Shown one piece after another: positions 56,301 through 64,000 of a stretch of DNA of 64,000 bases. The notes under the pieces are model-generated. The model had not been told where the DNA came from, made no database searches, and saw only the letters and a program-made list of their open reading frames with translations. Each line of letters begins with the position of its first letter. Positions within the stretch are counted from its first letter, which is position 1. The position numbers and the translations under genes are program-made. Origin of the DNA: Pseudomonas sp. G.S.17 (GTDB lineage: Bacteria > Pseudomonadota > Gammaproteobacteria > Pseudomonadales > Pseudomonadaceae). The stretch is from positions 3,283,501-3,347,500 of the forward strand of contig NZ_CP151076.1 in assembly GCF_038096165.1 (NCBI RefSeq). The letters run 5' to 3'.

Positions 56301-57070
56301 ACCTCGTCCAGCCAATCTTCCACCAGCGTCATGCAGCCCGCCTCTTTAAGGCTCGCCACGGCAATCGGCAGAGGATTCAAACCCTGAGCCTGCAAGCGCA
56401 GGCAAAACTCATCAATAAAGGCGGTATTGGCGGCCTGAAGATGCGAGCGATAGAACAGCAGCGCCACAACCGGTTGATCGGCCTGCCAGTCGGCCTGCCA
56501 ATCACTGAGTTCAGCGCGGGAGGTGTTTGGGTGATAAATCGCCGTGCGCGGCAAGGGCAGTGGCTCGGACCAGGAATAATCCCGCCCCAGCCAACCACTC
56601 GCAAGGCAGCGATACAGTTCCAGCGCATTGTGCATGCCGCCTTGGCGCAAAAACTGCCAAATACGCTGGCAGTCCTCTGCGGTGACGGTGCTCAAATCGG
56701 TGAGCTCCGGGTCCGCGTTGTCGCAGCCTGGCACCAGAATGACCTGCACGCCTCGCCCGGCCAGCTCGATCAACCGCTCGACGCCGTAGCGCCAGTAGCC
56801 GATGCCACCATGCAAGGAAATAAGGATGACTTTGGCGTGGCGCAGCACTTGGTCGACATAAAGGTCAACCGAAGCATGATTTTGCACCTGCATCGGGTTG
56901 GCCAGACGCAGGCTTGGATAATCATCCGGCAACTGTTGCGCGGCCTCGGCAAGCAAGGCCAGGCTTGAGTCGCCGCTACAGAGAATCACCAGCTCGGCGG
57001 GGGTTTGGCCCAGGTCGGCGATGCTGTCGTCCGGTACAAAACCACCGGGCTGGGTTCTCAGTAAATGCAT
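53312..57070 (-). CDS. cobN: Cobaltochelatase large subunit CobN
   Basis: 1252 residues, the length expected. ATP-dependent insertion of cobalt into hydrogenobyrinic acid a,c-diamide in aerobic cobalamin synthesis. Recognisable CobN/BchH blocks include NYPTRDGRIGNGVGLDTP near 400, HVGKHGNLEWLPGKGVGLS near 550 and GGMLAAAESLSGSKTASYHGDHSQ near 1130. Starts 3 bases after cobW and overlaps chlD, so the three form one operon below the riboswitch. Confidence 0.96.
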   Translation of the reverse strand: MHLLRTQPGGFVPDDSIADLGQTPAELVILCSGDSSLALLAEAAQQLPDDYPSLRLANPMQVQNHASVDLYVDQVLRHAKVILISLHGGIGYWRYGVERLIELAGRGVQVILVPGCDNADPELTDLSTVTAEDCQRIWQFLRQGGMHNALELYRCLASGWLGRDYSWSEPLPLPRTAIYHPNTSRAELSDWQADWQADQPVVALLFYRSHLQAANTAFIDEFCLRLQAQGLNPLPIAVASLKEAGCMTLVEDWLDEVEAELILNTTGFAQSSPEAPHLRPFRRNIPVIQAICAQDNEPGWRASEQGLGARDLAMHIALPELDGRIISRPISFKDLAWHSERSQSDVVCYRAQPERMDFVAELARRWILLARLPNAEKRVALILANYPTRDGRIGNGVGLDTPAAALNILRAMQAEGYPLEPLPETGSALIHQLLGGVTNDLDSLDLRPCEQSMALGEYLAAFKTMPAANREAVNVRWGAPEADPMFRAGRMMIAGLRFGLTFIGIQPARGYQVDHSAVYHDPDLVPPHGYLAFYFWLRNVYGANAVIHVGKHGNLEWLPGKGVGLSESCWPDVVLGAMPNIYPFIVNDPGEGAQAKRRTQAVIIDHLMPPLTRAETYGPLRNLELLADEYYDAQLLDPRRALELQRDILKLVRETHIDRELALESVNDSDAATWLPRLDTYLCDLKESQIRDGLHIFGESPSGRLRIDTLLALLRIPRGDGRGAQSSLLRVLSKSFELGFDPLDCDLAQPWDGPKPQVLLEVSSDPWRTAGDTRERLELYAAWLIEHVVVNISFEISSKNKDLKLIVDNLREVVAPRLDACGPGEIQGLLDALSGRFVPAGPSGAPSRGRLDVLPTGRNFFSVDVRNLPTTTAWRIGFQSANLLLERHLQDNGDHLRQLGLSVWGTATMRTGGDDIAQAMALMGVRPVWATGSQRVDDFEILPLSLLDRPRVDVTLRVSGFFRDAFSNLIRLFDAAVQAVADLDEPEDMNPLAAKVRQERATLESTGMTEDDAARQAGWRIFGAKPGAYGAGVQGAIDGRLWQSRDDLAEVYLNWGGYAYGGSDEGTPARERFAQRLSQVQAVLQNQDNREHDLLDSNDYYQFQGGMLAAAESLSGSKTASYHGDHSQPDLPKIRTLKEELNRVIRSRAANPKWIDGVKRHGYKGAFEMAATVDFLFAFDATTELIDDHQYALLADAYLLDPATRDFIQQHNPDALRDMTERMLEAQQRGLWQEPGDYREALETLLLDIEEK

Positions 57071-57073
57071 GGG

Positions 57074-58138
57074 TCAGCCAGCAACCGCAGCACGCAGCTG
57101 TGCTTCAAGTACCGCAGCGTCCAGTTTCTGGCCGATCAGCACCAGATTGGTCGCGCGCTCTTCGTCAGCACCCCAGGCGCGGTCGAAATGTTTGTCGAAA
57201 CGCGTACCCACGCCTTGAATCAGCAAGCGCATTGGCTTGCCGGGAATGGCCGCAAAACCCTTGACACGCAAGACGCCGTGTTCAACCACCAGTTGCGTGA
57301 GCGCATCGAGCAACAGGCTTTCGTCGGCTTGCGGCAGCTTGATGGAGATCGAGTCAAAGGCGTCATGATCGTGATCGTCATGGTCGTCGCCTTCGTGGTG
57401 ATCGTGGTGGGTCTTGCGGGCATCGATATGCAGTTCGGATTCCGCACCCAAGCCCAGCAATACGCTGATCGGCAAACGGCCGCTGCTGGCTTCGATGACC
57501 TTGACCGCTGGTGGCAATTCTTCGGAAACCTCGGCGCGCACGGCAGCCAGACCTGCGGCGTCGATCATGTCGGCTTTGTTCAGGATAACGAGGTCGGCAC
57601 TGGCCAGTTGGTCGGCAAACAGCTCGTGCAGCGGCGATTCGTGGTCCAGGTTCGGATCCAGCTTGCGCTGGGCGTCGACCTGATCCGGGAATGCAGCGAA
57701 GGTGCCGGCCAGCACCGCCGGGCTGTCGACCACGGTAATCACGGCATCCACGGTGCAGGCGTTGCGGATTTCCGGCCATTGGAAGGCTTGTACCAGTGGC
57801 TTGGGCAACGCCAGACCTGAGGTTTCGATGAGGATGTGATCAAGATCGCCGCGACGCGCTACCAGTTCGCGCATCACCGGGAAGAATTCTTCCTGGACGG
57901 TGCAGCACAAGCAGCCATTGGCCAGCTCGTAAACCCGGCCGTTGGCTTCTTCTTCAGTACAACCGATGGTGCATTGCTTGAGGATTTCGCCGTCGATGCC
58001 CAGCTCGCCGAACTCGTTGACGATCACCGCGATGCGCCGCCCTTCAGCGTTGTCGAGCATGTGGCGCAATAACGTGGTTTTACCCGAGCCCAGAAAGCCG
58101 GTAACGATGGTGACGGGAAGTTTGGCCAGTGTTTTCAT
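57074..58138 (-). CDS. cobW: CobW GTPase, cobalt metallochaperone
   Basis: 354 residues. G3E-family GTPase: P-loop GFLGSGKTT (14-22), the CLCC metal site (C76, C78, C79), NKAD base-recognition motif, and a His/Asp linker (HHDHHEGDDHDDHDHD) for metal capture. Thought to deliver cobalt to CobN. Start at the ATG after AAGGGCACCTG; the frame extends upstream. First gene of the riboswitch-controlled operon. Confidence 0.94.
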   Translation of the reverse strand: MKTLAKLPVTIVTGFLGSGKTTLLRHMLDNAEGRRIAVIVNEFGELGIDGEILKQCTIGCTEEEANGRVYELANGCLCCTVQEEFFPVMRELVARRGDLDHILIETSGLALPKPLVQAFQWPEIRNACTVDAVITVVDSPAVLAGTFAAFPDQVDAQRKLDPNLDHESPLHELFADQLASADLVILNKADMIDAAGLAAVRAEVSEELPPAVKVIEASSGRLPISVLLGLGAESELHIDARKTHHDHHEGDDHDDHDHDAFDSISIKLPQADESLLLDALTQLVVEHGVLRVKGFAAIPGKPMRLLIQGVGTRFDKHFDRAWGADEERATNLVLIGQKLDAAVLEAQLRAAVAG

Positions 58139-58182
58139 CAGGTGCCCTTTGGCGAAGCGGCGGGCAAACAGGACGAAAACCC

Positions 58183-58221
58183 GGTGATCAGGCACAGGAC
58201 TGGATTCGCCACCGGATCACC
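58183..58221 (-). terminator. Hairpin in cobW leader, likely riboswitch expression platform
   Basis: GGTGATC ... GATCACC followed on the minus strand by GGGTTTT, between the riboswitch and cobW. Shape fits an attenuator formed when cobalamin is bound. Confidence 0.55.
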
Positions 58222-58261
58222 CCGCCCGGTTGTAGTGAGAATTTGCAGGGCATGATGCCCG

Positions 58262-58455
58262 GATCGAGGCAGGTCTCCTGGCTTGCGGTTACGGGTGGAC
58301 AGTCCACCTGCAATTCATGGCGCCTTCCCGCTTGTCGCAGTGGCTGTGCAATGAACCTGACCGCTTACAGTTGCGGGGGCAGCCGCGGCATTGACCGCGT
58401 TCCCATCTTAGCTGTGCGCTGTCCGGCTGCATGGCAGCGTGCAGCGCACAGAACC
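58262..58455 (-). promoter_or_regulatory. Cobalamin riboswitch upstream of cobW
   Basis: Minus-strand RNA contains GATGGGAACGCGGTCAATGC, GCTGCCCCCGCAACTGTAAG and the B12-box GCCAGGAGACCTGCC (58268-58282), all core elements in order. A hairpin with arms GTGCGCTG/CAGCGCAC closes the 5' side. Turns off cobW-cobN-chlD when adenosylcobalamin is plentiful. Confidence 0.92.
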
Positions 58456-58560
58456 TCGAATCCGCAAGGCTACGCAGTGACCATCGGCAGGTCAATCACA
58501 AGCCTGCGTCCGACGCGAACTGATTGACGTTCAGCGCCGGCCCATGCTCTCCTGTACGCC

Positions 58561-58756
58561 TTGTTCGGGTGCCCTTCACAGGGTGAAACGGGAAACCGGT
58601 GCGTTCAGGCCTCATGGCTTGTGCAAGTCCGGCGCTGCCCCCGCAACGGTAAGCGAGTGAAGAGTCAGATCCACTGTGACCGGCAACGGCATGGGAAGGT
58701 GACGCTTTCAGGTCGAGCAATCGATCCCTCGCAAGCCCGGAGACCGGCCCGACATG
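58561..58756 (+). promoter_or_regulatory. Cobalamin riboswitch upstream of cbtB
   Basis: Plus-strand GGGTGAAACGGGAAACCGGT, CGCTGCCCCCGCAACGGTAA and GCAAGCCCGGAGACCGGCC appear in order, the usual cobalamin aptamer. It controls cbtB-cbtA and probably cobE-cobM. Back to back with the cobW riboswitch, about 105 bases apart. Confidence 0.93.
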
Positions 58757-58866
58757 AAACTTCTGACAAACCCGCGGTGGGCGGGCGCTGTTGATCTCTT
58801 CTGACGCCTGTCAGCGGAGCTCTCATGCGTTCCCCTCACCTTGCCGACATCCAAGAGGGAAGCGCC

Positions 58867-59055
58867 ATGTCGATCAGTACAACCAGTCATACCGCCAGCA
58901 CGACCACTGCCACCCAGACTCGACGCCTGACCGCCGCCATCAGCGCTGCCATTCTCGGCGCGTGCCTGGTGTATTTCGCCGGTTTCTCGCACATTGATGC
59001 CGTGCACAATGCGGCGCACGACACCCGTCACAGTTCTGCCTTTCCCTGCCATTGA
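58867..59055 (+). CDS. cbtB: Cobalt transporter subunit CbtB
   Basis: 62 residues, one transmembrane helix (RLTAAISAAILGACLVYFAGF) and a C-terminal His-rich tail (HIDAVHNAAHDTRHSS) that probably captures cobalt. GAGGGAAG precedes the ATG. Small partner of CbtA; follows the riboswitch. Confidence 0.9.
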   Translation: MSISTTSHTASTTTATQTRRLTAAISAAILGACLVYFAGFSHIDAVHNAAHDTRHSSAFPCH

Positions 59056-59066
59056 GACCTGACGCC

Positions 59067-59768
59067 ATGTTCAAGCGAATTGCTCAGACGGCGGGGTTTA
59101 CAGGCCTGATCGCCGCCCTGTTCCTGACCCTGCTGCAAAGTTTCTGGGTCGCGCCACTGATTCTGCAAGCGGAAACCTACGAGAACGCTCCAACCGAACA
59201 GGTTCACGAGCACGCCGAAAACGCGCCCACTGGACATGTACACGATGAAGAGGCCTGGTCTCCGCAAGATGGCTGGCAGCGCATTCTGTCCACGACCGGT
59301 GGCAATCTGGTGGTCGCGGTCGGCTTCGCGCTGATGCTGGCGGGCCTGTATACCTTGCGCGCTCCGGGCAAGACATCCCAGGGCGTGCTCTGGGGATTGG
59401 CAGGTTTTGCGGTGTTCACCCTCGCGCCGACACTTGGCCTGCCGCCAGAACTGCCGGGCACTGCTGCAGCGGACCTGACCCAACGGCAAATCTGGTGGAT
59501 CGGCACTGCTGCATCGACTGCAGCGGCTTTGGCATTGATCGTGTTCGGCAAGAACTGGCTGCTCAAAGTGCTGGGCGTGGCGATTCTGGTCGTGCCGCAT
59601 ATCATCGGCGCGCCGCAACCGCCGGTGCATGAAAGCCTGGCGCCTGAAGCGCTGGAGTCGCAGTTCAAGATCGCCTCGTTGCTGACCAACGCGCTGTTCT
59701 GGATTGCCATGGGCGTGATCAGCGCCTGGCTGTTTCGCCGCAACAATGCCGAACTTGATCAAGCCTGA
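59067..59768 (+). CDS. cbtA: Cobalt transporter subunit CbtA
   Basis: 233 residues, about five transmembrane helices. A periplasmic-type loop after the first helix carries histidines (EQVHEHAENAPTGHVHDEE), fitting cobalt capture, and other family blocks include LAPTLGLPPELPG and PHIIGAPQP. Eleven bases after cbtB. Supplies cobalt for CobN. Confidence 0.9.
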   Translation: MFKRIAQTAGFTGLIAALFLTLLQSFWVAPLILQAETYENAPTEQVHEHAENAPTGHVHDEEAWSPQDGWQRILSTTGGNLVVAVGFALMLAGLYTLRAPGKTSQGVLWGLAGFAVFTLAPTLGLPPELPGTAAADLTQRQIWWIGTAASTAAALALIVFGKNWLLKVLGVAILVVPHIIGAPQPPVHESLAPEALESQFKIASLLTNALFWIAMGVISAWLFRRNNAELDQA

Positions 59769-60177
59769 TCAATCGCGGCCGACGCTGGTGGCCGGGCTCG
59801 GCTGCCAGCGCGGATGCTCCGCTGGCGTGATGCTTGAGTTGATCGAGTCCAGCCTTCGAAGTCATGACCTTGAGTTGCAAGACCTCAGCGCCCTCGCCTC
59901 CATTGACCTGAAAAGCAATGAGCCCGGTCTGCTGGAGCTTGCTCGCCGGCTTCGCTTGCCGCTGACTGTATTCAGTGCACAGCAGCTCAACCCCTACGAA
60001 GCGCAATTGACTCATCGTTCGTTGACCGCCTTTGAGCACACCGGCTGTTATGGGATTGCAGAGAGCGCAGCGTTGGCGCTGGCCAGTCGATCAGGTGCTG
60101 CACGCTTGCTTATTCCTCGGGTCAATAATCGGCAAGCGACATTTGCCTTGGCCAGCACTGTGCTCGATAGCCGATAA
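59746..60177 (+). CDS. cobE: CobE/CbiG C-terminal-type cobalamin biosynthesis protein
   Basis: 143 residues. CobE motif VAGLGCQRGCSAGVMLELIE (14-33), then LASIDLKSNEPGLLELA, FSAQQLN and GIAESAALALA. In Pseudomonas CobE participates in the aerobic route, possibly as a carrier or chaperone for precorrin intermediates. Start overlaps cbtA by 23 bases; no strong ribosome site, so a nearby TTG at 59755 is possible. Confidence 0.87.
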   Translation: MPNLIKPDQSRPTLVAGLGCQRGCSAGVMLELIESSLRSHDLELQDLSALASIDLKSNEPGLLELARRLRLPLTVFSAQQLNPYEAQLTHRSLTAFEHTGCYGIAESAALALASRSGAARLLIPRVNNRQATFALASTVLDSR

Positions 60178-60219
60178 TCCGCCTCACACACCGCTTCCAC
60201 TCAAGAATCTGGAGTTTCC

Positions 60220-60966
60220 ATGACCGTTTTTTTCATCGGCGCAGGCCCTGGCGATCCGGAGTTGATCACGGTCAAGGGGCAGCGCTTGATCCGCAGTTGC
60301 CCGGTGATTATCTATGCCGGATCGCTGGTGCCAACGGCCGTGCTAGAGGGCCATAACGCGATTCAGGTCAGCAACAGCGCCGAATTGCATCTCGAACAGA
60401 TCATCGCCTTGATGAAATCCGCTCATGAACAAGGCCAGGATGTGGCTCGGGTGCATTCAGGTGATCCGAGCCTGTACGGTGCCATCGGCGAACAGATCCG
60501 TTATCTGCGCGAATTGAACATTCCCTTCGAGATCATTCCGGGCGTTACCGCAACCGCTGCCTGCGCAGCCTTGCTCGGCACCGAACTGACACTGCCGGAT
60601 ATCTCGCAAAGCGTGATCCTCACCCGCTTCGCCGACAAGACCACAATGCCACCCGGTGAAGAACTGGCCAGTCTGGCGCAACACCGCGCCACCATGGCGA
60701 TTCATCTCGGGGTCAACAATCTGCACAGGATCGTTGCCGAACTGTTGCCCCATTACGGCAGCGACTGCCCGATTGCTGTCGTGCATCGCGCCAGCTGGCC
60801 GGATCAGGATTGGGCGCTGGGCACGCTGGCGGATATCGAGGGCAAGGTGCGTGCGAAGGGCTTTCGGCGCACGGCGCTGATTCTGGTAGGACGTGTTCTG
60901 GCTGACCACAGCTTTGGAGAGTCGTCGCTGTATCGTGCGGGGCATGCGCATTTATTCAGGCCGTGA
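60220..60966 (+). CDS. cobM: Precorrin-4 C11-methyltransferase
   Basis: 248 residues. Class III SAM methyltransferase fold: FFIGAGPGDPELITVKG (4-20), YAGSLVP, VARVHSGDPSLYGAIGEQI (near 80) and FEIIPGVTATAACAALLG. Methylates C11 of precorrin-4 in aerobic corrin assembly. Forty-two bases after cobE; last gene of the riboswitch-led set. Confidence 0.94.
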   Translation: MTVFFIGAGPGDPELITVKGQRLIRSCPVIIYAGSLVPTAVLEGHNAIQVSNSAELHLEQIIALMKSAHEQGQDVARVHSGDPSLYGAIGEQIRYLRELNIPFEIIPGVTATAACAALLGTELTLPDISQSVILTRFADKTTMPPGEELASLAQHRATMAIHLGVNNLHRIVAELLPHYGSDCPIAVVHRASWPDQDWALGTLADIEGKVRAKGFRRTALILVGRVLADHSFGESSLYRAGHAHLFRP

Positions 60967-60980
60967 TTCCGAACCTCTTG

Positions 60981-61006
60981 TTGGAGCGAGGCTTGCCCGC
61001 GAAGCG
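60981..61006. repeat. REP element, single copy
   Basis: TTGGAGCGAGGCTTGCCCGC followed by GAAGCG, 14 bases after the cobM stop. Identical to the copy at 61167. Confidence 0.85.
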
Positions 61007-61166
61007 TAAGCTCTGCCGACATATCAATGGACTGGAATGAAGCTTTCGCAGACGCCGCTGATGTGGTGCCTGCACCAACGCCCTCCCGGATAAATCCGGT
61101 CCTACCGAATAGCGTCGATTTCGCAATCGTGAGCGAATTCATTCTCGAGGCGGCCGGTAGATTCCG

Positions 61167-61253
61167 TTGGAGCGAGGCTTGCCCGCGAAGCGTAGTCTCA
61201 GGCGAAAAATCCATCGTTTTAGAAGACGCTTTCGCGGGCAAGCCTCGTTCCTA
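61167..61253. mobile_element. REPIN: two inverted REP copies
   Basis: The same 26-base REP at 61167-61192 and its inverted copy at 61228-61253 (one or two differences), 35 bases apart. Such REP doublets are moved by RAYT transposases encoded elsewhere in Pseudomonas genomes. The gap 60967-61331 otherwise holds no gene. Confidence 0.82.
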
Positions 61254-61282
61254 CAGGGAAATCAGCCACATACCGAAGACAC

Positions 61283-61310
61283 AAAAAACCCCGAACGCGT
61301 CGGGGTTTTT
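61283..61310. terminator. Bidirectional terminator at nfuA end
   Basis: AAAAAACCCCGA / TCGGGGTTTTT around ACGCG, with A and T runs on both sides, so it ends nfuA and possibly the cob operon. Confidence 0.88.
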
Positions 61311-61331
61311 GATGCTGCGCAGACCGCTCAC

Positions 61332-61925
61332 TCAGTAGTAAGCGTTCTCTTTTTGCGTGTGGTCAGTGACGTCACGCACGCCGCTCAGCTCAGGGATGCG
61401 TTCGAGCAAGGTGCGCTCGATGCCTTCCTTGAGCGTTACATCCGCCTGACCGCAACCCTGGCAACCGCCACCGAATTGCAGCACCGCGATGTTCTTGTCT
61501 TCTTCTTCAACGACGTCGATCAGTGTGACCTGCCCGCCGTGGCTGGCAAGACCGGGATTGATCTCGGTTTGCAGGTAATAGCTGATGCGCTCGTTGATCG
61601 GGCTGTCGGCGTTGACCATCGGTACTTTGGCGTTTGGCGCCTTGATGGTCAGCTGGCCGCCCATGCGATCAGTGGCGTAATCGACGACGGCGTCGTCGAG
61701 AAACGCTTCACTGAAGTTATCAATCCAGGCCGTGAAGTTCTTCAGGCCAATGGCCTTGTCTTCCGGCTTTTCTTCGCCCGGCTTGCAATAAGCAATGCAG
61801 GTTTCAGCGTATTGGGTGCCAGGTTGGGTAATAAACACGCGGATGCCGATGCCCGGGGTGTTCTGCTTTTCGAGCAGATCGGCCAGATAGTCGTGGGCAG
61901 CATCGGTAATAATGATAGCGGTCAT
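61332..61925 (-). CDS. nfuA: Fe-S biogenesis protein NfuA
   Basis: 197 residues. N-terminal degenerate A-type domain (1-90) and a C-terminal Nfu domain whose Fe4S4-binding cysteines are in GGGCQGCGQ (C155 and C158 by my count). Carrier that delivers clusters to target enzymes, especially under oxidative or iron stress. GAGGAA before the ATG fixes the start; the frame extends upstream. Confidence 0.94.
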   Translation of the reverse strand: MTAIIITDAAHDYLADLLEKQNTPGIGIRVFITQPGTQYAETCIAYCKPGEEKPEDKAIGLKNFTAWIDNFSEAFLDDAVVDYATDRMGGQLTIKAPNAKVPMVNADSPINERISYYLQTEINPGLASHGGQVTLIDVVEEEDKNIAVLQFGGGCQGCGQADVTLKEGIERTLLERIPELSGVRDVTDHTQKENAYY

Positions 61926-61995
61926 GAAAATTCCTCGCAGACGTGCCGGCAGTTTACGCCAATCGGCTGCGTCATACAAAGTCCTAGTATTCTTG

Positions 61996-62070
61996 TCGGA
62001 AAAGAGCAGGTCGGAAAACAGCTGATCGAAAAAGAACCGGTCGGGAAAAGGCAGCTCAGGAAAGAACCTG
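61996..62070. repeat. Five degenerate 15-base tandem repeats
   Basis: Units start at 61996, 62011, 62026, 62041 and 62056 with pattern TCGGAAAAG-type. The last lies in the acyltransferase 3' end, the rest beyond its stop. Confidence 0.8.
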
Positions 62071-63078
62071 CGCGGTGTCAGCGCTGCGGCGCTTGTCCAG
62101 CCAGCCCTTCATGCGGCGATAAAGGCCTTTTTCGAGCCATTCATAGCTGCCCCATGCGCCCAGCCCGATGACAGGCACGCACACCGCGAACACCAGATAC
62201 GGATTCAGCGCGAAATGTTCGGCCGCCAGCCAACCGGCATACAGCACCAACACGTGCAGCAAATACACCGAGTACGAACAATCGCCAAGGATCTTGAGCA
62301 GTTTATTCCCCCGGAAACAGGGCTCCAGGGAAATGCACGACAATACGATCAACGCGCTGGGCAAGCCCCAATTGAGCAGCCGCTCCGCTGGCGTCAGATG
62401 ATAGATAGTGACCAAACCGGTGGCGATGCCAAGCAAGGGCAGCCAGACACCCTCTTTGATCCAGCCCTTGCGATAGATGATGCCAATGACGATGCCCAGC
62501 AAAAACTCGTAGACGATGTCATTGCCATAGAAGCGACTGATCAGCCCGGAGCGGGCCAGCACTTCGCTGACCGCGAACAACGCGGCGGCGACGATCAACG
62601 GGCGATGACGCTGCTGAAACAGGAACACCGTCGAAAATAACAGGTAGAAAAGCATTTCATAGTTCAGCGTCCAGCCGACGTTCAGCGTGGGATACAGGCC
62701 ATATCCGCCAGGGTTTTCAGAAGGAATGAACAGCAGCGACAACAGGAAATTCTGCCAGCTGATGACCTGATGCGGCAGCAAGGGCGCTGCAAAAACCAGG
62801 AGCAGCCCCATGATGGCGGTGTAAAACCAGTAGGCGGGAACAATGCGGATAATTCGGTTAAGCATGAAACGACTGGCGGGCATGTCGGTGTTTTGTGTCG
62901 AAAGAAAAATCACCAGGCCACTGATGACGAAAAAAATATCGACGCCGACCGCACCCCTGGAAACAAAAAACTGACCTATCGGCCCCGACGCATGAAAGTC
63001 GAAAAAAATTTGCATGAAGTGATGACACACCACTGCCCAAGCGGCGAGGGCCCGCAGGGCTTGAACCGAAATCAGCAT
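62056..63078 (-). CDS. OafA/YrhL-type membrane acyltransferase
   Basis: 340 residues, about ten transmembrane helices. Family motifs: [20 protein letters not shown] with the conserved His near 20, [22 protein letters not shown], and the [13 protein letters not shown] block. Acylates a cell-surface sugar such as O-antigen or exopolysaccharide. No SGNH domain. The stop lies in a 15-base tandem repeat array, and the protein could have been longer. Confidence 0.9.
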   Translation of the reverse strand: MLISVQALRALAAWAVVCHHFMQIFFDFHASGPIGQFFVSRGAVGVDIFFVISGLVIFLSTQNTDMPASRFMLNRIIRIVPAYWFYTAIMGLLLVFAAPLLPHQVISWQNFLLSLLFIPSENPGGYGLYPTLNVGWTLNYEMLFYLLFSTVFLFQQRHRPLIVAAALFAVSEVLARSGLISRFYGNDIVYEFLLGIVIGIIYRKGWIKEGVWLPLLGIATGLVTIYHLTPAERLLNWGLPSALIVLSCISLEPCFRGNKLLKILGDCSYSVYLLHVLVLYAGWLAAEHFALNPYLVFAVCVPVIGLGAWGSYEWLEKGLYRRMKGWLDKRRSADTAQVLS

Positions 63079-63426
63079 CTATAAACAACCTCTGTCGCCT
63101 GACTTTTGAATCACAGTCCGGAAAGGCAAACCAGAAGCGCGCCCCCGGACACTCCTGGAGTCGGACCACGTTTTTGAGGAAAAGATCGCAGAAACTGACT
63201 AAAGGGGGCAAATCAGAAGATGGCCGCAGGCCATATTCCATAAGGCCTGCGCTGATTTTCAACGGTATTGACCGGCATTTAAATGCTGACCACCAGATAC
63301 GTGCGTCACTGCTGCCGAAGAACCAGCAACATGAACGATATTCATGCAAAAGGGTAATCAACACTAAAACCGTTCGGGTTTGATATCATCTCGACCTTTC
63401 TGTATCGACCTTTTCCAGGTAGCCCT
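63079..63426. other. Gap upstream of acyltransferase and metH
   Basis: Divergent promoter region; no supported gene, no cobalamin riboswitch motif seen before metH. A minus-strand frame crossing it is a continuation of a non-coding frame. Confidence 0.45.
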
Positions 63427-64000
63427 ATGTCTGACCGTACCGCTCGCCATCACGCTCTCCAGCAAGCTCTTCAACAGAGGATTCTGGTCCTCGACGGCGG
63501 CATGGGCACTATGATCCAGAGCTACCGCCTCGAAGAGCAGGATTACCGGGGCAAACGTTTCGCCGACTGGCCAAGCGATGTCAAAGGTAATAACGACCTG
63601 CTCATCCTGACCCGTCCGGATGTCATCGGCGCCATCGAAAAAGCCTATCTGGACGCTGGCGCGGACATTCTGGAAACCAACACCTTTAACGCCACCCAGG
63701 TTTCCCAGGCCGATTACGGCATGGAAGAGCTGGTGTACGAGCTGAACGTCGAAGGCGCGCGCCTGGCCCGTAAAGTAGCCGATGCGAAAACCCTGGAAAC
63801 CCCGGACAAGCCGCGTTTTGTCGCTGGCGTGCTCGGCCCCACCAGCCGCACCTGCTCGTTGTCACCGGACGTCAACAACCCCGGTTATCGCAACGTCACC
63901 TTCGACGAGCTGGTTGAAAACTACACCGAAGCCACCAAAGGCCTGATCGAGGGCGGCGCTGACCTGATCCTGATCGAGACCATCTTCGACACGCTCAATG
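63427..64000 (+). CDS. metH: Cobalamin-dependent methionine synthase (partial, 5' end)
   Basis: Only the first 191 codons lie in the window; the frame runs off the right edge open. It is the N-terminal homocysteine-binding barrel: [20 protein letters not shown] (near 20), [38 protein letters not shown] and [12 protein letters not shown]. Start ATG 63427. Uses methylcobalamin, linking it to the adjacent cob genes in function though not by operon. Confidence 0.95.
   Translation, partial: MSDRTARHHALQQALQQRILVLDGGMGTMIQSYRLEEQDYRGKRFADWPSDVKGNNDLLILTRPDVIGAIEKAYLDAGADILETNTFNATQVSQADYGMEELVYELNVEGARLARKVADAKTLETPDKPRFVAGVLGPTSRTCSLSPDVNNPGYRNVTFDELVENYTEATKGLIEGGADLILIETIFDTLN

Noticed and set aside
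55103..56968. 621-residue plus-strand frame opposite cobN
   Set aside because: Antisense shadow of a conserved 1252-residue enzyme; no start signal.
63079..63426. Cobalamin riboswitch before metH
   Set aside because: No CCCGCAAC core or B12 box in this gap.

Overview
The window looks like a chromosome segment of a fluorescent-group or syringae-group Pseudomonas. Evidence: a MexF/OprN-type efflux pair, an MvaT-family xenogeneic silencer, gor beside galU, the glgA-treZ-malQ-treY-glgX operon, a cobW-cobN-chlD cobaltochelatase locus behind a cobalamin riboswitch, and REP palindromes with the GGCTTGCCCGC core. GC is moderately high and genes are dense on both strands. I see no tRNA, rRNA, CRISPR array, insertion sequence or prophage. 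Species cannot be fixed from sequence reading alone.

Layout. 1-4.6 kb: end of an RND efflux operon. 4.7-8.3 kb: TPR protein, MvaT-family silencer, a possible small RNA, DUF4946-like secreted protein, glyoxalase I. 8.3-10.6 kb (minus): ahpF and ahpC. 10.7-12.8 kb: tyrosine recombinase divergent from a KfrA-type coiled-coil DNA-binding protein. 12.8-17.3 kb (minus): hybrid kinase, gor, galU and a ugd remnant. 17.4-19.8 kb: small envelope or hypothetical genes and alkB. 19.8-25 kb (minus): gnd-zwf-HAD phosphatase-GH15 operon. 25.3-28.8 kb: small coiled-coil ORF, CptA-like phosphoethanolamine transferase behind a ColR-like box, two small membrane proteins, GNAT. 29.4-43.5 kb: one long glycogen/trehalose operon whose last four genes (acyl-CoA dehydrogenase-like, PIG-L deacetylase, NodS-like methyltransferase, GT2) overlap glgX and each other. 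43.5-51.5 kb: hydrolase, azoreductase and divergent LysR, YjbR, DUF1294, uppP, pnuC with an NadR-like kinase, an atypical AAA+ enhancer-binding protein. 51.6-61 kb: cobalamin genes, with two divergent cobalamin riboswitches driving cobW-cobN-chlD leftward and cbtB-cbtA-cobE-cobM rightward. 61-64 kb: REPIN, nfuA, an acyltransferase with a tandem-repeat 3' end, and the start of B12-dependent metH.

Most notable. (1) The chlI-like ORF ends on an A_AAA_AAG slippery heptamer in the correct frame, followed after 5 nt by a 13-bp stem-loop. A -1 slip joins it to the downstream von Willebrand domain as a 570-residue ChlD. This frameshifting has been described for chlD genes elsewhere. (2) The four-gene glycan-modification cassette coupled to glgX suggests an uncharacterised Nod-factor-like deacetylation and N-methylation pathway. 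(3) The recombinase/KfrA pair with palindromic operator-like sites may be a domesticated module of unknown function.
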